Of a stretch of DNA of 64,000 nucleotides, positions 15,663 through 23,632 are shown piece by piece. Location of the stretch: IMG/VR virus record IMGVR_UViG_3300042554_000984, positions 1 through 64,000 of that record. One strand, written 5' to 3'. The notes beneath the pieces are model-generated. The model did not search any database and was not told where the DNA came from. It saw only the letters and a program-made list of their open reading frames with translations. This DNA is from a virus. The stretch's first letter is position 1; each line of letters begins with the position of its first letter. The position numbers and the translations under genes are program-made.

Positions 15663-16133
15663 ATGGCATATGCACACAAGTTGGCAGAACTAGCCAACCA
15701 AATCACTAATCTCACCGAGGCTCCGATGCTTGCTCCAAGCACGGACACCGGCATGTTCGGCTACAGCAAGTCGCAGTTTGAGATGAAGATTCGCCAACTG
15801 CTTCAGAGAATGGGATTTGAGAAGGGCATCAACAAGATGGAGATCGGCTCCAACGGTAAGATGATGCTCCACTTCGCCAATGCAGCGAAGGCACGGGACT
15901 TCATGATCACATTCAACGGCATGGTTCGTCGCATGGCCAAGGGCGGTGCCACGGCTGCACAGATGGTGACTTCCTTCGACAAGAACAAGTCTCCCGGCAC
16001 GGCTGCCGTTGTATCCGTTGACTTCTCCGTGATGATGAAGAAGGAAGGTGTCGAGGTCACCGAGGACATCTTCGTGATGCTCGAAAGCCTGCACGATTCG
16101 TTCATCAAGGAACAAACTTCTACGGAAGAATAA
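15663..16133 (+). CDS. hypothetical 156-aa protein
   Basis: Begins MAYAHKLAELANQITNLTEA; the ITNLTEA end of this stretch could be a prohead-protease site. The rest includes a Gly-rich loop (EIGSNGKMMLHFANAAKARD) and a helical end. AGAGGA Shine-Dalgarno present. TAATG overlap with the next gene. Confidence 0.6.
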   Translation: MAYAHKLAELANQITNLTEAPMLAPSTDTGMFGYSKSQFEMKIRQLLQRMGFEKGINKMEIGSNGKMMLHFANAAKARDFMITFNGMVRRMAKGGATAAQMVTSFDKNKSPGTAAVVSVDFSVMMKKEGVEVTEDIFVMLESLHDSFIKEQTSTEE

Positions 16134-16447
16134 TGCACTATCGTGACTTGAAGAAAAAGTTGGAAGAGGAGATTGCCAACACCACGGCGATCATCAATTA
16201 TCCCGCAGGGTTCCAAGTAGACACGGTTCCATCTGACTTCGATGTCGAAGACTTTCCCGAGGATGATGAGTGGAGCAGAGACAGAAAAGACCTTGGCGAC
16301 AAGTGGGAAGTTGCAAATGCAGCGGCAGCACGGGAACGCCGTGAGACTGTACTTCGCTGGCTTAAAGCCGCCTCTGGCAATCAGTTAAATGCGGTTGACA
16401 ACAAGAGCCTCCCCAAGGTTCCCGGTTGGCAATCCGAGAAGTATTAA
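16133..16447 (+). CDS. hypothetical 104-aa protein
   Basis: Begins MHYRDLKKKLEEEIANTTAI with an acidic middle (FDVEDFPEDDEWSRDRKD) and an Ala/Arg-rich helix. Starts in a TAATG overlap. The leader is another variant of the M-x-x-x-L-K-K-x-x-E-E pattern seen in late genes here. Function unknown. Confidence 0.55.
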   Translation: MHYRDLKKKLEEEIANTTAIINYPAGFQVDTVPSDFDVEDFPEDDEWSRDRKDLGDKWEVANAAAARERRETVLRWLKAASGNQLNAVDNKSLPKVPGWQSEKY

Positions 16448-16449
16448 AC

Positions 16450-16479
16450 TTGACACGAATTGTGGGGTGAATGTAGACT
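16450..16479 (+). promoter_or_regulatory. sigma70-type promoter for the barrel protein gene
   Basis: TTGACA (16450-16455), 18-nt spacer, TAGACT (16474-16479). Confidence 0.5.
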
Positions 16480-16535
16480 CCCTCCCTATACATACCTATC
16501 CCTATCCATTGTGGGTCGGGAGTTACAAAGGAGAA

Positions 16536-17306
16536 ATGATGAAGAAAGTAATTACCTACGCTGCGGCTATGGTTGCCGCTCTTTCCTTCGGCCACATGGC
16601 TGCTGCTCAGGAGGCTGCTGCTCCTGCCGCTGCTCCGGTGTTCGAAGTCAAGAATTGGTACTTCCGCGAGAGCATCGATGTGAATGCCCTCAAGGATAAC
16701 GGCGGCACCTTCGTTGGACTGAACCAGACCCTAGGATTCGACATCATGAAGGATGTGACTGTCGATTTCAATGTTCCCGTGTATGCACAGAATGGCTACA
16801 CCTCGGTGGCCAACCTCATGCTCGGTGCAAATTGGGCTGCGTTCAAGGGCAACAACAGCGTCCTTGGTGACTGGATGCTGAACTTCGGTGGCGGTTTCTA
16901 CATTCCCGTTGGTACGGAATACTTCCGCAATGCGAATGTGAACCCGTTCGTGAACACCAAGTTCGGCTTCGATCTGTGGAAGTTCGACTTCGCACAGACC
17001 GTTGACTACCGCTTCAACGGTGGAGAGTCCTACATCACTTGGCTCGGAGCCAAGACCGATTCGGATGTCCTCACCCTTGTGTCGGATCTGTCCTATGCTT
17101 GGAACGCTTGGAACTTCGGCCTACAGTTTGACCAGTTGTACTATGTCAACAGCGGCGAGTACCAGTTGTTCCTTGGTCCGGTTGCTTCGTGGGAGGTTGC
17201 TTCGAATGTTTCGTTCGACGCTGCCATCCTCATCCCTGTTGCACAACAGGTCACTAGCGCCGAGTCCAATGCCTTCGTGAAGGCTGGCATCGAAGTCAAG
17301 TTCTGA
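16536..17306 (+). CDS. outer-membrane beta-barrel-like protein with signal peptide
   Basis: 256 residues from ATG 16536 (ACAAAGGAGAA upstream). A typical signal peptide (MMKKVITYAAAMVAALSFGH... AAA/Q) is followed by alternating aromatic strands (TLGFDIMKDVTVDFNVPVYA, WMLNFGGGFYIPVG, FAQTVDYRFNGGESYITW). The protein ends in Phe (AGIEVKF), as outer-membrane barrels do. A secreted phage barrel could alter the host surface, for example for superinfection exclusion; this is inference. It is monocistronic, with its own early-type promoter and terminator. Confidence 0.75.
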   Translation: MMKKVITYAAAMVAALSFGHMAAAQEAAAPAAAPVFEVKNWYFRESIDVNALKDNGGTFVGLNQTLGFDIMKDVTVDFNVPVYAQNGYTSVANLMLGANWAAFKGNNSVLGDWMLNFGGGFYIPVGTEYFRNANVNPFVNTKFGFDLWKFDFAQTVDYRFNGGESYITWLGAKTDSDVLTLVSDLSYAWNAWNFGLQFDQLYYVNSGEYQLFLGPVASWEVASNVSFDAAILIPVAQQVTSAESNAFVKAGIEVKF

Positions 17307-17331
17307 TTTCAAATTTCTGCTACTTCAACGG

Positions 17332-17361
17332 CAGGGAGTCGAAAGACTCCCTGCTGTTTTC
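17332..17361 (+). terminator. intrinsic terminator
   Basis: GCAGGGAGTC, GAAA loop, GACTCCCTGC (17332-17355), then TGTTTTCC. Confidence 0.8.
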
Positions 17362-17369
17362 CTAAATAT
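17362..17369 (+). promoter_or_regulatory. T4-type late promoter box (leaderless class)
   Basis: CTAAATAT; its TAAATA ends 5 nt before ATG 17374, with no Shine-Dalgarno. Confidence 0.65.
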
Positions 17370-17373
17370 CCAT

Positions 17374-18258
17374 ATGCGTAGATTCCGAAGTTTCGTTTCC
17401 GAAGGTTACAACGGCGATGGCGATTGCATGGAAGCCGCCGCCAACCTAATGATGCGTTTTCACACTCCTTTCTTCGGAAAGCAGTTGCAGTCCAAGTCGG
17501 GAAATCCCATTCTCGTCCATGCCCTCGTCTACGGACAGGGGCCGGTGAAGAATCTTCGGTTCCCCCATGCATGGGTTGAGGATGGAGATACCGTCATCGA
17601 CCAATCCAACGGTCGCGATATCCAAATGGACAAGCGAGTTTACTACGCAGTAGGCAAGATTGATCCCAAGCAGAAGGGTGCCTACAAGACATATACCTTC
17701 AAGGAAATGAAGAAGAAGTTGACATCTACAGGTCACTACGGACATTGGGACTTGGATGAGAAACTTGAGGAAGTCACTTCGCGAATTGGCAAGATGCGAA
17801 AGCCGGTTGGACGCAAGGTGATGGACATCCTGAAGGAAGCAATCGTCAGCGGAGTGGGCGGTGGCGTAAGAAAGCCGATGCCCCCTTCATCCCCCGTCAA
17901 GAAGATTGAGTGGAACGAGTTGAAGCGGCTTGAGTCGATGCTTGACAATCTGTTCGCCGCTGCAAAGTTGGACATCAAGTTCACCAAGCACTTCCTTGAG
18001 AGAGTCAACGGTTCCCGTGGGTACGGCGGCACCGTGACGATGGGTGAGATTCAGGATGCCTTCAACAAGACATTCAAGAAGTATGCAAGCGTCATTCAGA
18101 ACAAGCCCGTCGATTGGAAGGCAGTCATCAACGATGTCTCCAAGAATCTCAACATGCCGTTTGCGTTGGATTGGGACGCAAGCAAGAAAAGCATGGTGAT
18201 CCTGACGGCGATGAAGAAACCCAACTTTGCCTCGCCCGACCCAAAGTTGAAGGTCTGA
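17374..18258 (+). CDS. papain/transglutaminase-like domain protein with capsid-leader-like N-terminus
   Basis: 294 residues. The N-terminus MRRFRSFVSEG resembles the T4 capsid-targeting leader. Next come GDCMEAA (Cys18), FPHAWVED (His65) and TVIDQSNG (Asp76), the order and context of a papain-like Cys-His-Asp triad. The C-terminal third (DIKFTKHFLERVNGSRGYGG ... SMVILTAMKKP) is a separate domain common in T4-like hypothetical proteins. A packaged cysteine protease, amidase or transglutaminase injected with DNA is plausible but inferred. Confidence 0.6.
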   Translation: MRRFRSFVSEGYNGDGDCMEAAANLMMRFHTPFFGKQLQSKSGNPILVHALVYGQGPVKNLRFPHAWVEDGDTVIDQSNGRDIQMDKRVYYAVGKIDPKQKGAYKTYTFKEMKKKLTSTGHYGHWDLDEKLEEVTSRIGKMRKPVGRKVMDILKEAIVSGVGGGVRKPMPPSSPVKKIEWNELKRLESMLDNLFAAAKLDIKFTKHFLERVNGSRGYGGTVTMGEIQDAFNKTFKKYASVIQNKPVDWKAVINDVSKNLNMPFALDWDASKKSMVILTAMKKPNFASPDPKLKV

Positions 18259-18302
18259 TAACAAACAAAGTTATTGGTCAAATTCCGCAGCATCCAAGGG
18301 GG

Positions 18303-18331
18303 TTGACGGCGAGAACGGATTTTGCTAAACT
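18303..18331 (+). promoter_or_regulatory. sigma70-type promoter, near-leaderless
   Basis: TTGACG (18303-18308), 17-nt spacer, TAAACT (18326-18331), which ends 12 nt before ATG 18344. Confidence 0.6.
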
Positions 18332-18343
18332 TGGGTCAGACAA

Positions 18344-19216
18344 ATGACCACGACGATGACCGCCAACTCCCCAACCGTCACGAACCGCCCCCTGCTGCCC
18401 GAGATGCAACCGGACTTCGCGACGATGGCGGTGCCTTCGACCGCCGATTGGGATTTTGTCAGGGAAACGGTTTCTATGACAAATTTTGTCAGGGAAACCT
18501 ACCGTGGTGTCGTGTTCAGCGCCAAAAAGGTGGAAGATGCCCTAGAGCAACTACGCTCTCGCGGGGAAGTCTACGCCGCCGTCATGACGGTCGATGTTGA
18601 TGAGTCCCGCCCCGTATCCTCCGACTACGATCCTACCGTGTTTGGTAGGGTCTACCTTCGGGTGGCTTATCGGAACAACGCAACACCGAACAATCCCGTC
18701 GATGTCACCGCCATTCCCTTGGCTTCGATGTACACGCAGTTCTATCCGACCGCGAGTGACCGTGAGCGGCTGAGGGCCACCGTCACCGAGATGGTGGAAA
18801 CCGTCAGTCCGCTGACGGATTATTGGAAGTCCCTGCTCACCACGGCCAAGTCGATGGTGGCTTCTCCCGACCGTGTTGAAGCAGCACGGACGGAATTGAT
18901 CCTTGGGATGATGGAGCAAATCCGCAACGATATGCGGGCTGCTCTCAACGACAAAATGCGCCGTGGCTGCAACATCGGAGTCAAGGTCGTGAGAGGACGC
19001 AAGGTTCCTGTTGGCACCATGGGCAAGGTCTTTTGGGCAGGCAAGAATCAATGGGGTCTTCGGGTCGGGCTGAAGACGGACAAGGGAACCGTCTATTGGA
19101 CCAGCGTGGCAAATGTTGAAGTCACCGACCAGCCCAACGAAATGGAAGTCCTGGCCACGGCTAGGCAGCGATACACCAACATCTACTCCGACCTGTTCGG
19201 TTCCGCCCGAGACTAA
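18344..19216 (+). CDS. hypothetical 290-aa protein with KOW/SH3-like C-terminal domain
   Basis: The N-terminal half (DFVRETVSMTNFVRETYRGV ... GRVYLRVAYRNNATPNNPV) is not recognised. The C-terminal segment RGRKVPVGTMGKVFWAGKNQ then WGLRVGLKTDKGTVYWTS matches a small beta-barrel found in many phage proteins. Expressed from its own early-type promoter and closed by a strong terminator. A nucleic-acid or ribosome-binding role is possible. Confidence 0.7.
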   Translation: MTTTMTANSPTVTNRPLLPEMQPDFATMAVPSTADWDFVRETVSMTNFVRETYRGVVFSAKKVEDALEQLRSRGEVYAAVMTVDVDESRPVSSDYDPTVFGRVYLRVAYRNNATPNNPVDVTAIPLASMYTQFYPTASDRERLRATVTEMVETVSPLTDYWKSLLTTAKSMVASPDRVEAARTELILGMMEQIRNDMRAALNDKMRRGCNIGVKVVRGRKVPVGTMGKVFWAGKNQWGLRVGLKTDKGTVYWTSVANVEVTDQPNEMEVLATARQRYTNIYSDLFGSARD

Positions 19217-19235
19217 CAAAAGTTTGTCTTTGCTG

Positions 19236-19264
19236 CCCCGCCCAAGAGGCGGGGTTTTTCTTTG
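19236..19264 (+). terminator. intrinsic terminator
   Basis: CCCCGCC (19236-19242), CAAGA loop, GGCGGGG (19248-19254), then TTTTTCTTTG. Confidence 0.85.
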
Positions 19265-19292
19265 TTGACATCAACCCCCCATGGGGTATAAT
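19265..19292 (+). promoter_or_regulatory. consensus promoter of the tRNA cluster
   Basis: TTGACA (19265-19270), 16-nt spacer, TATAAT (19287-19292). The first tRNA begins 9 nt after the -10. Confidence 0.8.
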
Positions 19293-19301
19293 CCCGACAA
19301 T

Positions 19302-19374
19302 GGCACGGTAGACCAACGGCAGAGTCAGTTGACTCAAAATCAACATAGTGTGGGTTCGAATCCCACCCGTGCTA
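19302..19374 (+). tRNA. tRNA with anticodon CAA (Leu by code), short variable loop
   Basis: Acceptor GGCACGG/CCGTGCT, anticodon stem GTTGA/TCAAC, loop CTCAAAA (anticodon CAA), T-arm GTGGG TTCGAAT CCCAC, discriminator A. Leu tRNAs normally have a long variable arm, but this one has only 5 nt (ATAGT). No encoded CCA. Confidence 0.8.
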
Positions 19375-19386
19375 CTATAGATACTT

Positions 19387-19458
19387 GCGAATGTAACTCA
19401 GCGGTAGAGTCTCGGTTTTCCAAACCGATGGTCGTGGGTTCGAATCCCATCATTCGCT
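19387..19458 (+). tRNA. tRNA-Gly (TCC)
   Basis: Acceptor GCGAATG/CATTCGC, D-stem ACTC/GAGT, anticodon stem TCGGT/ACCGA, loop TTTCCAA, T-loop TTCGAAT, discriminator T. No encoded CCA. Confidence 0.92.
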
Positions 19459-19463
19459 TATAT

Positions 19464-19568
19464 GCGTAGTTAAGCAGCAGGGGATAAACCGCTAGGCTTA
19501 CTAGGGTCGCCTACTTGCAAGGGGTGATCTGATACAGAGCAACAGAGGTGCAAGTCCTCCGCTACGCT
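19464..19568 (+). ncRNA. tRNA-like RNA of ~105 nt, identity unclear
   Basis: Ends pair as a 7-bp acceptor (GCGTAGT/GCTACGC), and a T-arm-like hairpin GAGG TGCAAGTC CTC sits where expected. Between them are an AGC/GCT D-like stem, a TAGGC/GCCTA stem with an 11-nt loop, and a long-variable-arm-like helix TTGC/GCAA containing TCTG/CAGA. No standard 7-nt anticodon loop with T33 is seen. It may be a degenerate or unusual class II tRNA. Confidence 0.5.
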
Positions 19569-19572
19569 TCGA

Positions 19573-19644
19573 TGGCCCATAGCACAACGGTAGTGCGATC
19601 CGCTGTTAACGGATAGGTTGAAGGTTCGAATCCTTCTGGGCCAG
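19573..19644 (+). tRNA. tRNA-Asn (GTT)
   Basis: Acceptor TGGCCCA/TGGGCCA, D-stem GCAC/GTGC, anticodon stem ATCCG/CGGAT, loop CTGTTAA, T-arm GAAGG TTCGAAT CCTTC, discriminator G. No encoded CCA. Confidence 0.92.
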
Positions 19645-19646
19645 TT

Positions 19647-19654
19647 TATAAATA
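19647..19654 (+). promoter_or_regulatory. perfect T4 late promoter box
   Basis: TATAAATA, 35 nt before ATG 19690. AAAGGAGG lies in the leader. Confidence 0.75.
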
Positions 19655-19689
19655 ACCGTGTATGAGCCGATGTTGAAAGGAGGCTCACC

Positions 19690-20487
19690 ATGCGGATGCG
19701 TAATCTAGCGGCGGCTGCACTTGCGGTCGCTCTTCCCACGGTAGGGCTGAATGCCTGCAAAGGTGTCAGCCCTTTGTCTTTCCATGAGTCGATGGAGGCA
19801 CAGCGAACGGTGGTGATACGCAGGATAATTTCCTGCAATATTGCAATCTCGTACAACAATGCATTGGGTTCGGGTGTTGTGTATCGCAAAGATGGAAAGT
19901 TGTATGCACTTACCGCTGCCCATGTCGTTGAAGACGAACCCACCACGGTCGCAGCATTTTCGGTAAACGGTTCAGCACCGATTCCTTTCGTCACAAAGAC
20001 CCACGGAACCAAGGACATACTTGTGTTTGCCGTGGAGGAAAATGGAACGAATGTGTATTATGCCTGCAAGGCAGACATTGTTCTTGTGGTTCCAGAAGAG
20101 GACATAGCGGTCTTGCAGTTGCAGGAAATACCCGGCTTGGTTGAAAACATTGGCAATTCAACTTTTGACTTTTCGACTCCAACCATTGGTGAAAGAGTCT
20201 TTGCCGTTGGCAACACCTCTTTCGAAATTGGAACTTTGTCGGCAGGGATAGTTCAGCATGGAAACAGAAAGCCCGCAGGAAGCACAGGAGAACAAAGATT
20301 CGTACAGAGCGACTGTGCAGGAGGACCGGGGATGAGTGGTGGTGGGCTGTTCCTGCAAAGCACGGGAGAGTGCATCGGAATCGTGTCCATGAAGAGCGAT
20401 ATCACGGGAAGCATTTATGCCATCCCTATGAGCAAAGTCAAAACTTCAATTTTGAATTCCCTTCGGAAGGATGTCTGTCCCGACTGA
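19690..20487 (+). CDS. secreted lipoprotein, trypsin-like serine protease
   Basis: 265 residues. The signal peptide ends in a lipobox-like LNAC (Cys23), so a lipoprotein is likely. The chymotrypsin/DegP-type triad is complete: His in LTAAHVVED (78), Asp in EEDIAVLQL (about 138), Ser in GGPGMSGGGLF (about 216). It should be processed and act in the envelope or outside the cell. It shares a late promoter with the downstream subtilase (42-nt gap), making a two-protease cassette. Targets unknown: host envelope degradation at lysis, or surface proteins. Confidence 0.85.
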   Translation: MRMRNLAAAALAVALPTVGLNACKGVSPLSFHESMEAQRTVVIRRIISCNIAISYNNALGSGVVYRKDGKLYALTAAHVVEDEPTTVAAFSVNGSAPIPFVTKTHGTKDILVFAVEENGTNVYYACKADIVLVVPEEDIAVLQLQEIPGLVENIGNSTFDFSTPTIGERVFAVGNTSFEIGTLSAGIVQHGNRKPAGSTGEQRFVQSDCAGGPGMSGGGLFLQSTGECIGIVSMKSDITGSIYAIPMSKVKTSILNSLRKDVCPD

Positions 20488-20529
20488 ACATCCATTGTCT
20501 CTATCTCGTACTTCTAGCAGGAGATCACC

Positions 20530-21936
20530 ATGCTGCTACCTCTAGCAACCACCCTGTCGCTTCTCGCCCCTCCACAGATTGCCGAAGTTCCGCAAGTGGA
20601 TACCATGTTCATCCAATGGAAGCAGTCAGCAGACAAGGCACGAATACTTTCCTCGCTTGATGGCATTGAATCCGTACACCACTACGAGAACATTCCCAAC
20701 CTTACTTTGGTTGACATGGTTGATGTTTCGTCAATGCAGCAGGCAACATCTAAACTTTCGGGAAATCCAAGCATTGAATTCATCGAAGAGGATCGATGGG
20801 TCATCGTTGAGAGGCAGACTTTCCCACCACCGAATGATCCCGGCTTCTCTCAATGTTGGGGTCTTCGCAACACCGGCTCAAGTGGCGGTCAGGCGGGATG
20901 GGACATGAATGCCTTGGGTGCTTGGGATGTAACCACGGGGAATCCTGCCGTCAGAGTGATGATCATCGAAACGGGAGTGGATGAGACACATGCTGACCTG
21001 AACCTAGACCAAGGCAGGGACTTTACCACAGGTGCCGTAAATGGCATCTTGGGTGGGGGGCCAAGCAATCAATGTGACAATCATGGCACAGCCGTGGCAG
21101 GATGCATCTCCGCAAGGATCAACAACGCATCAGGCACGGTCGGGATCGCTCCCAATTGCAAGGTGGTATCGGCAAAGGTAGGCATTGCAACTACGCCATG
21201 CAGCGGCTCATGGAATGGACAGATCAGTTGGACGGTGAATGCCTTGAATTGGGCAATCGGTGCAGGCATAAAGGTGACCAACAACAGCAACGATTACGGC
21301 ACATCCTCCAATGCAATGAGCAGCGCATATTCGGCAGGCCGTGCAGCAGGCATCGTGCATTTTGCAAGTGCAGGCAACGGAGGAACGGAGGGCATGGGAT
21401 TCCCCGCAAGATTGAGCAGCGTCAATGCTGTAGGCTCTGCCTCAAGGAATGGAACCAAGTCTTCTTTCTCAAGTTACGGCAACGGAATTGCATTCGTTGC
21501 TCCCGGTCAGTCCATCTATACAACCGACAGAACAGGAAGTGCAGGATACAATTCAACAAATTGGGTTACCATCGACGGCACATCGTTCTCGTCGCCATAT
21601 GCAGCCGGTGTCGCTGCCCTGCTGTTTTCCGTAAATCCAACCTTGACTCCCACGCAAGTTGAAAATGCGATGAAGTCAACAGCCGATGACATGGGAACCG
21701 CAGGCTATGACACACTTACGGGATGGGGAATGATCGATGCAGCAAAGGCCGTGCAGGCAGTTGCACCACAGCCCTGTCCTGCCGACTTGAACGGGGATTC
21801 AATCGTAGACGGAAATGATCTTGGAATTTTCCTGAGCCTGTGGGGGCAGTCAAATTCAGCAGCCGATTTCAACAATGACAATTTTGTAGATGGAATCGAT
21901 CTTGGAATTTTGCTAAACGCTTGGGGTGGCTGCTGA
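20530..21936 (+). CDS. secreted subtilase with planctomycete-type dockerin-like C-terminus
   Basis: 468 residues. A short hydrophobic leader (MLLPLATTLSLLAPP) precedes an I9-like propeptide (SLDGIESVHHYENI). The S8 catalytic domain carries Asp in IIETGVDETH (about 147), His in NHGTAVAG (about 186) and Ser in GTSFSSPYAAG (about 352). The C-terminal ~55 residues hold two calcium-loop repeats, CPADLNGDSIVDGNDLGI and FNNDNFVDGIDLGI, each followed by L-x-x-WG and ending in Cys. This dockerin-like pair is characteristic of secreted Planctomycetota proteins, so the gene was probably captured from such a host. AGGAGA precedes the ATG. Confidence 0.88.
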   Translation: MLLPLATTLSLLAPPQIAEVPQVDTMFIQWKQSADKARILSSLDGIESVHHYENIPNLTLVDMVDVSSMQQATSKLSGNPSIEFIEEDRWVIVERQTFPPPNDPGFSQCWGLRNTGSSGGQAGWDMNALGAWDVTTGNPAVRVMIIETGVDETHADLNLDQGRDFTTGAVNGILGGGPSNQCDNHGTAVAGCISARINNASGTVGIAPNCKVVSAKVGIATTPCSGSWNGQISWTVNALNWAIGAGIKVTNNSNDYGTSSNAMSSAYSAGRAAGIVHFASAGNGGTEGMGFPARLSSVNAVGSASRNGTKSSFSSYGNGIAFVAPGQSIYTTDRTGSAGYNSTNWVTIDGTSFSSPYAAGVAALLFSVNPTLTPTQVENAMKSTADDMGTAGYDTLTGWGMIDAAKAVQAVAPQPCPADLNGDSIVDGNDLGIFLSLWGQSNSAADFNNDNFVDGIDLGILLNAWGGC

Positions 21937-21953
21937 AAGAAACCGAGAGTGGC

Positions 21954-21981
21954 TTGACTTTGCTGTCCCTGTCGTTATACT
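21954..21981 (+). promoter_or_regulatory. sigma70-type promoter of the clamp operon
   Basis: TTGACT (21954-21959), 16-nt spacer, TATACT (21976-21981). TTTGGAGAAC precedes ATG 22009. Confidence 0.75.
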
Positions 21982-22008
21982 GTGAGCAACACTTTGGAGA
22001 ACTACACC

Positions 22009-22716
22009 ATGAAGATCAGCCAAGACACACTCGCAATCCTCAAGAACTTCAGCACGATCAACAGCAATCTGCTCGTTCGTCCGGGAAACACCCTGACCAC
22101 GATCAGCCCCACCAAGAACATCCTCGCTGAAGCCACCGTCACCGAGACATTTGATGTTGAGTTTGGAGTTTGGGATTTGTCCAAGTTCCTCGCCACCATC
22201 AGCCTGTTCAAGGATCCCGAGTTTGACTTCAGCGATTCCTATGTGGAGATTTCCTCCACCGGCAGCAAGGCTTCGGTGAAGTACTACTACAGCGAACCCG
22301 AACTGCTCGTCAAGGCCGATAAGAAGTTGAAGATGCCGGGGACTCCCGTGAACTTCACCCTCACGGCCAAGGACTACACGGAGTTGCAGAAGGCTGCATC
22401 CGTCCTTCAGGCACCTGACCTTGCATTGGAGTCCACCGACGATGACCGCATGGTTCTCCGTGTCTTTGATCGCAAGGACAGCACAAGCCACTCCTACAGC
22501 ATCGATGTCGGAGAGAACAAGAGCGGTGCGGCTTTCTCTTTCCTCTTCAAGACCGAGAACCTGAAGATGATTCCTGGCACCTACGAGGTGGGCATCAGCG
22601 AGAAGAAGGTGAGTCAGTTCCGCAACAGCAACGGCATCACCTATTGGATTTCACTAGAGGCAGACAGCGAGTACGAGGCTTCCAACAACAAGATCGCCAA
22701 TGTCGCTTCTCGTTGA
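22009..22716 (+). CDS. 45: sliding clamp (T4 gp45-like)
   Basis: 235 residues from ATG 22009 (MKISQDTLAILKNFSTINSN). The fold and features match T4 gp45: an N-terminal helix followed by ITV-type strands, SLEADSEYEASNNKIANV near the end, and position directly before the clamp loader. It forms the trimeric processivity ring for the gp43 polymerase and, in T4, also activates late transcription. That fits the late boxes found throughout this window. Overlaps gp44 by 17 nt. Confidence 0.9.
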   Translation: MKISQDTLAILKNFSTINSNLLVRPGNTLTTISPTKNILAEATVTETFDVEFGVWDLSKFLATISLFKDPEFDFSDSYVEISSTGSKASVKYYYSEPELLVKADKKLKMPGTPVNFTLTAKDYTELQKAASVLQAPDLALESTDDDRMVLRVFDRKDSTSHSYSIDVGENKSGAAFSFLFKTENLKMIPGTYEVGISEKKVSQFRNSNGITYWISLEADSEYEASNNKIANVASR

Positions 22717-23629
22717 AAAGTATCGTCCCGCCAAAATTGCCGATTGCGTCCTGCCCAAGAACATCAAGAAGATGTTTGAGGATATCGCCAAGACTGGCGA
22801 CATCCCCAACTTGATTCTCAACGGCGGTGCGGGTTGCGGCAAGACTACGGTAGCCAAGGCACTATGCAACGAACTAGGCATCGACTACCTGTTCGTGAAT
22901 GCTAGTGAGGACAGCGGCATCGATGTGCTGCGGACTCGCATCCGCAACTTTGCATCGACCGTTGCCCTTGGTGGAGGGAAGAAGGTTGTCATCCTTGATG
23001 AGGCTGACTATCTCAATCCGCAGTCCACGCAACCCGCACTCCGTGGGTTCATCGAAGAGTTCGCGGCAAACTGTCGCTTCATCATGACTTGCAACTTCAA
23101 GAGTCGGATCATCGAACCGCTGCACTCCCGCTGCACGATGATCGACTTCAAGATTCCAAGCAAGGAGAAGCCAACGCTTGCATCGGAGTTTCTTGAACGG
23201 GCGAAGTTCGTGCTTGGCAGCGAGGGGATCGCTTATGACGAGAAGGTGGTTGCCCAACTCATCGTAAAGAACTTCCCCGATTTCCGCAAGGTTCTCAACC
23301 TGATTCAGCGTTATTCTGTGTCGGGTGCGATTGACTCGGGCATCCTGTCTGCATCTACGGACATCACGGTCAACTCCCTCATCGAATCGATGAAGAAGAA
23401 GGACTTCAATGGCATCCGCAAGTGGGCAGTAGACAACGCCGACAAGGAGATGGCAGGAATTTTCCGCCGTATTTATGATTCTCTGCAAGACCACATCGAC
23501 GCTCCATCGATTCCACAGGCCGTGCTGATTCTGTCGGAGTATCAGTACAAGTCTGCGTTCGTCGCGGATCAGGAAATCAACCTAGTCGCTTGCTGTCTCA
23601 TGCTTGCTTCCGATTGCACCTTTCGATAA
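22700..23629 (+). CDS. 44: clamp loader large subunit (T4 gp44-like)
   Basis: 309 residues. AAA+ ATPase with Walker A LNGGAGCGKTT (about 36-46), Walker B VVILDEADYL, an arginine-finger region (PLHSRC) and the replication factor C-type start LVEKYRPAKIADCVLP. With gp62 it opens the gp45 clamp. Starts inside the end of gp45. Confidence 0.94.
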   Translation: MSLLVEKYRPAKIADCVLPKNIKKMFEDIAKTGDIPNLILNGGAGCGKTTVAKALCNELGIDYLFVNASEDSGIDVLRTRIRNFASTVALGGGKKVVILDEADYLNPQSTQPALRGFIEEFAANCRFIMTCNFKSRIIEPLHSRCTMIDFKIPSKEKPTLASEFLERAKFVLGSEGIAYDEKVVAQLIVKNFPDFRKVLNLIQRYSVSGAIDSGILSASTDITVNSLIESMKKKDFNGIRKWAVDNADKEMAGIFRRIYDSLQDHIDAPSIPQAVLILSEYQYKSAFVADQEINLVACCLMLASDCTFR

Positions 23630-23632
23630 ATA
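23625..23632 (+). promoter_or_regulatory. T4-type late promoter box
   Basis: GATAAATA overlapping the gp44 stop. GGGAGG precedes ATG 23653. Confidence 0.5.

Noticed and set aside
19464-19568. tmRNA fragment
   Set aside because: No tag reading frame or pseudoknot pattern; far too short.
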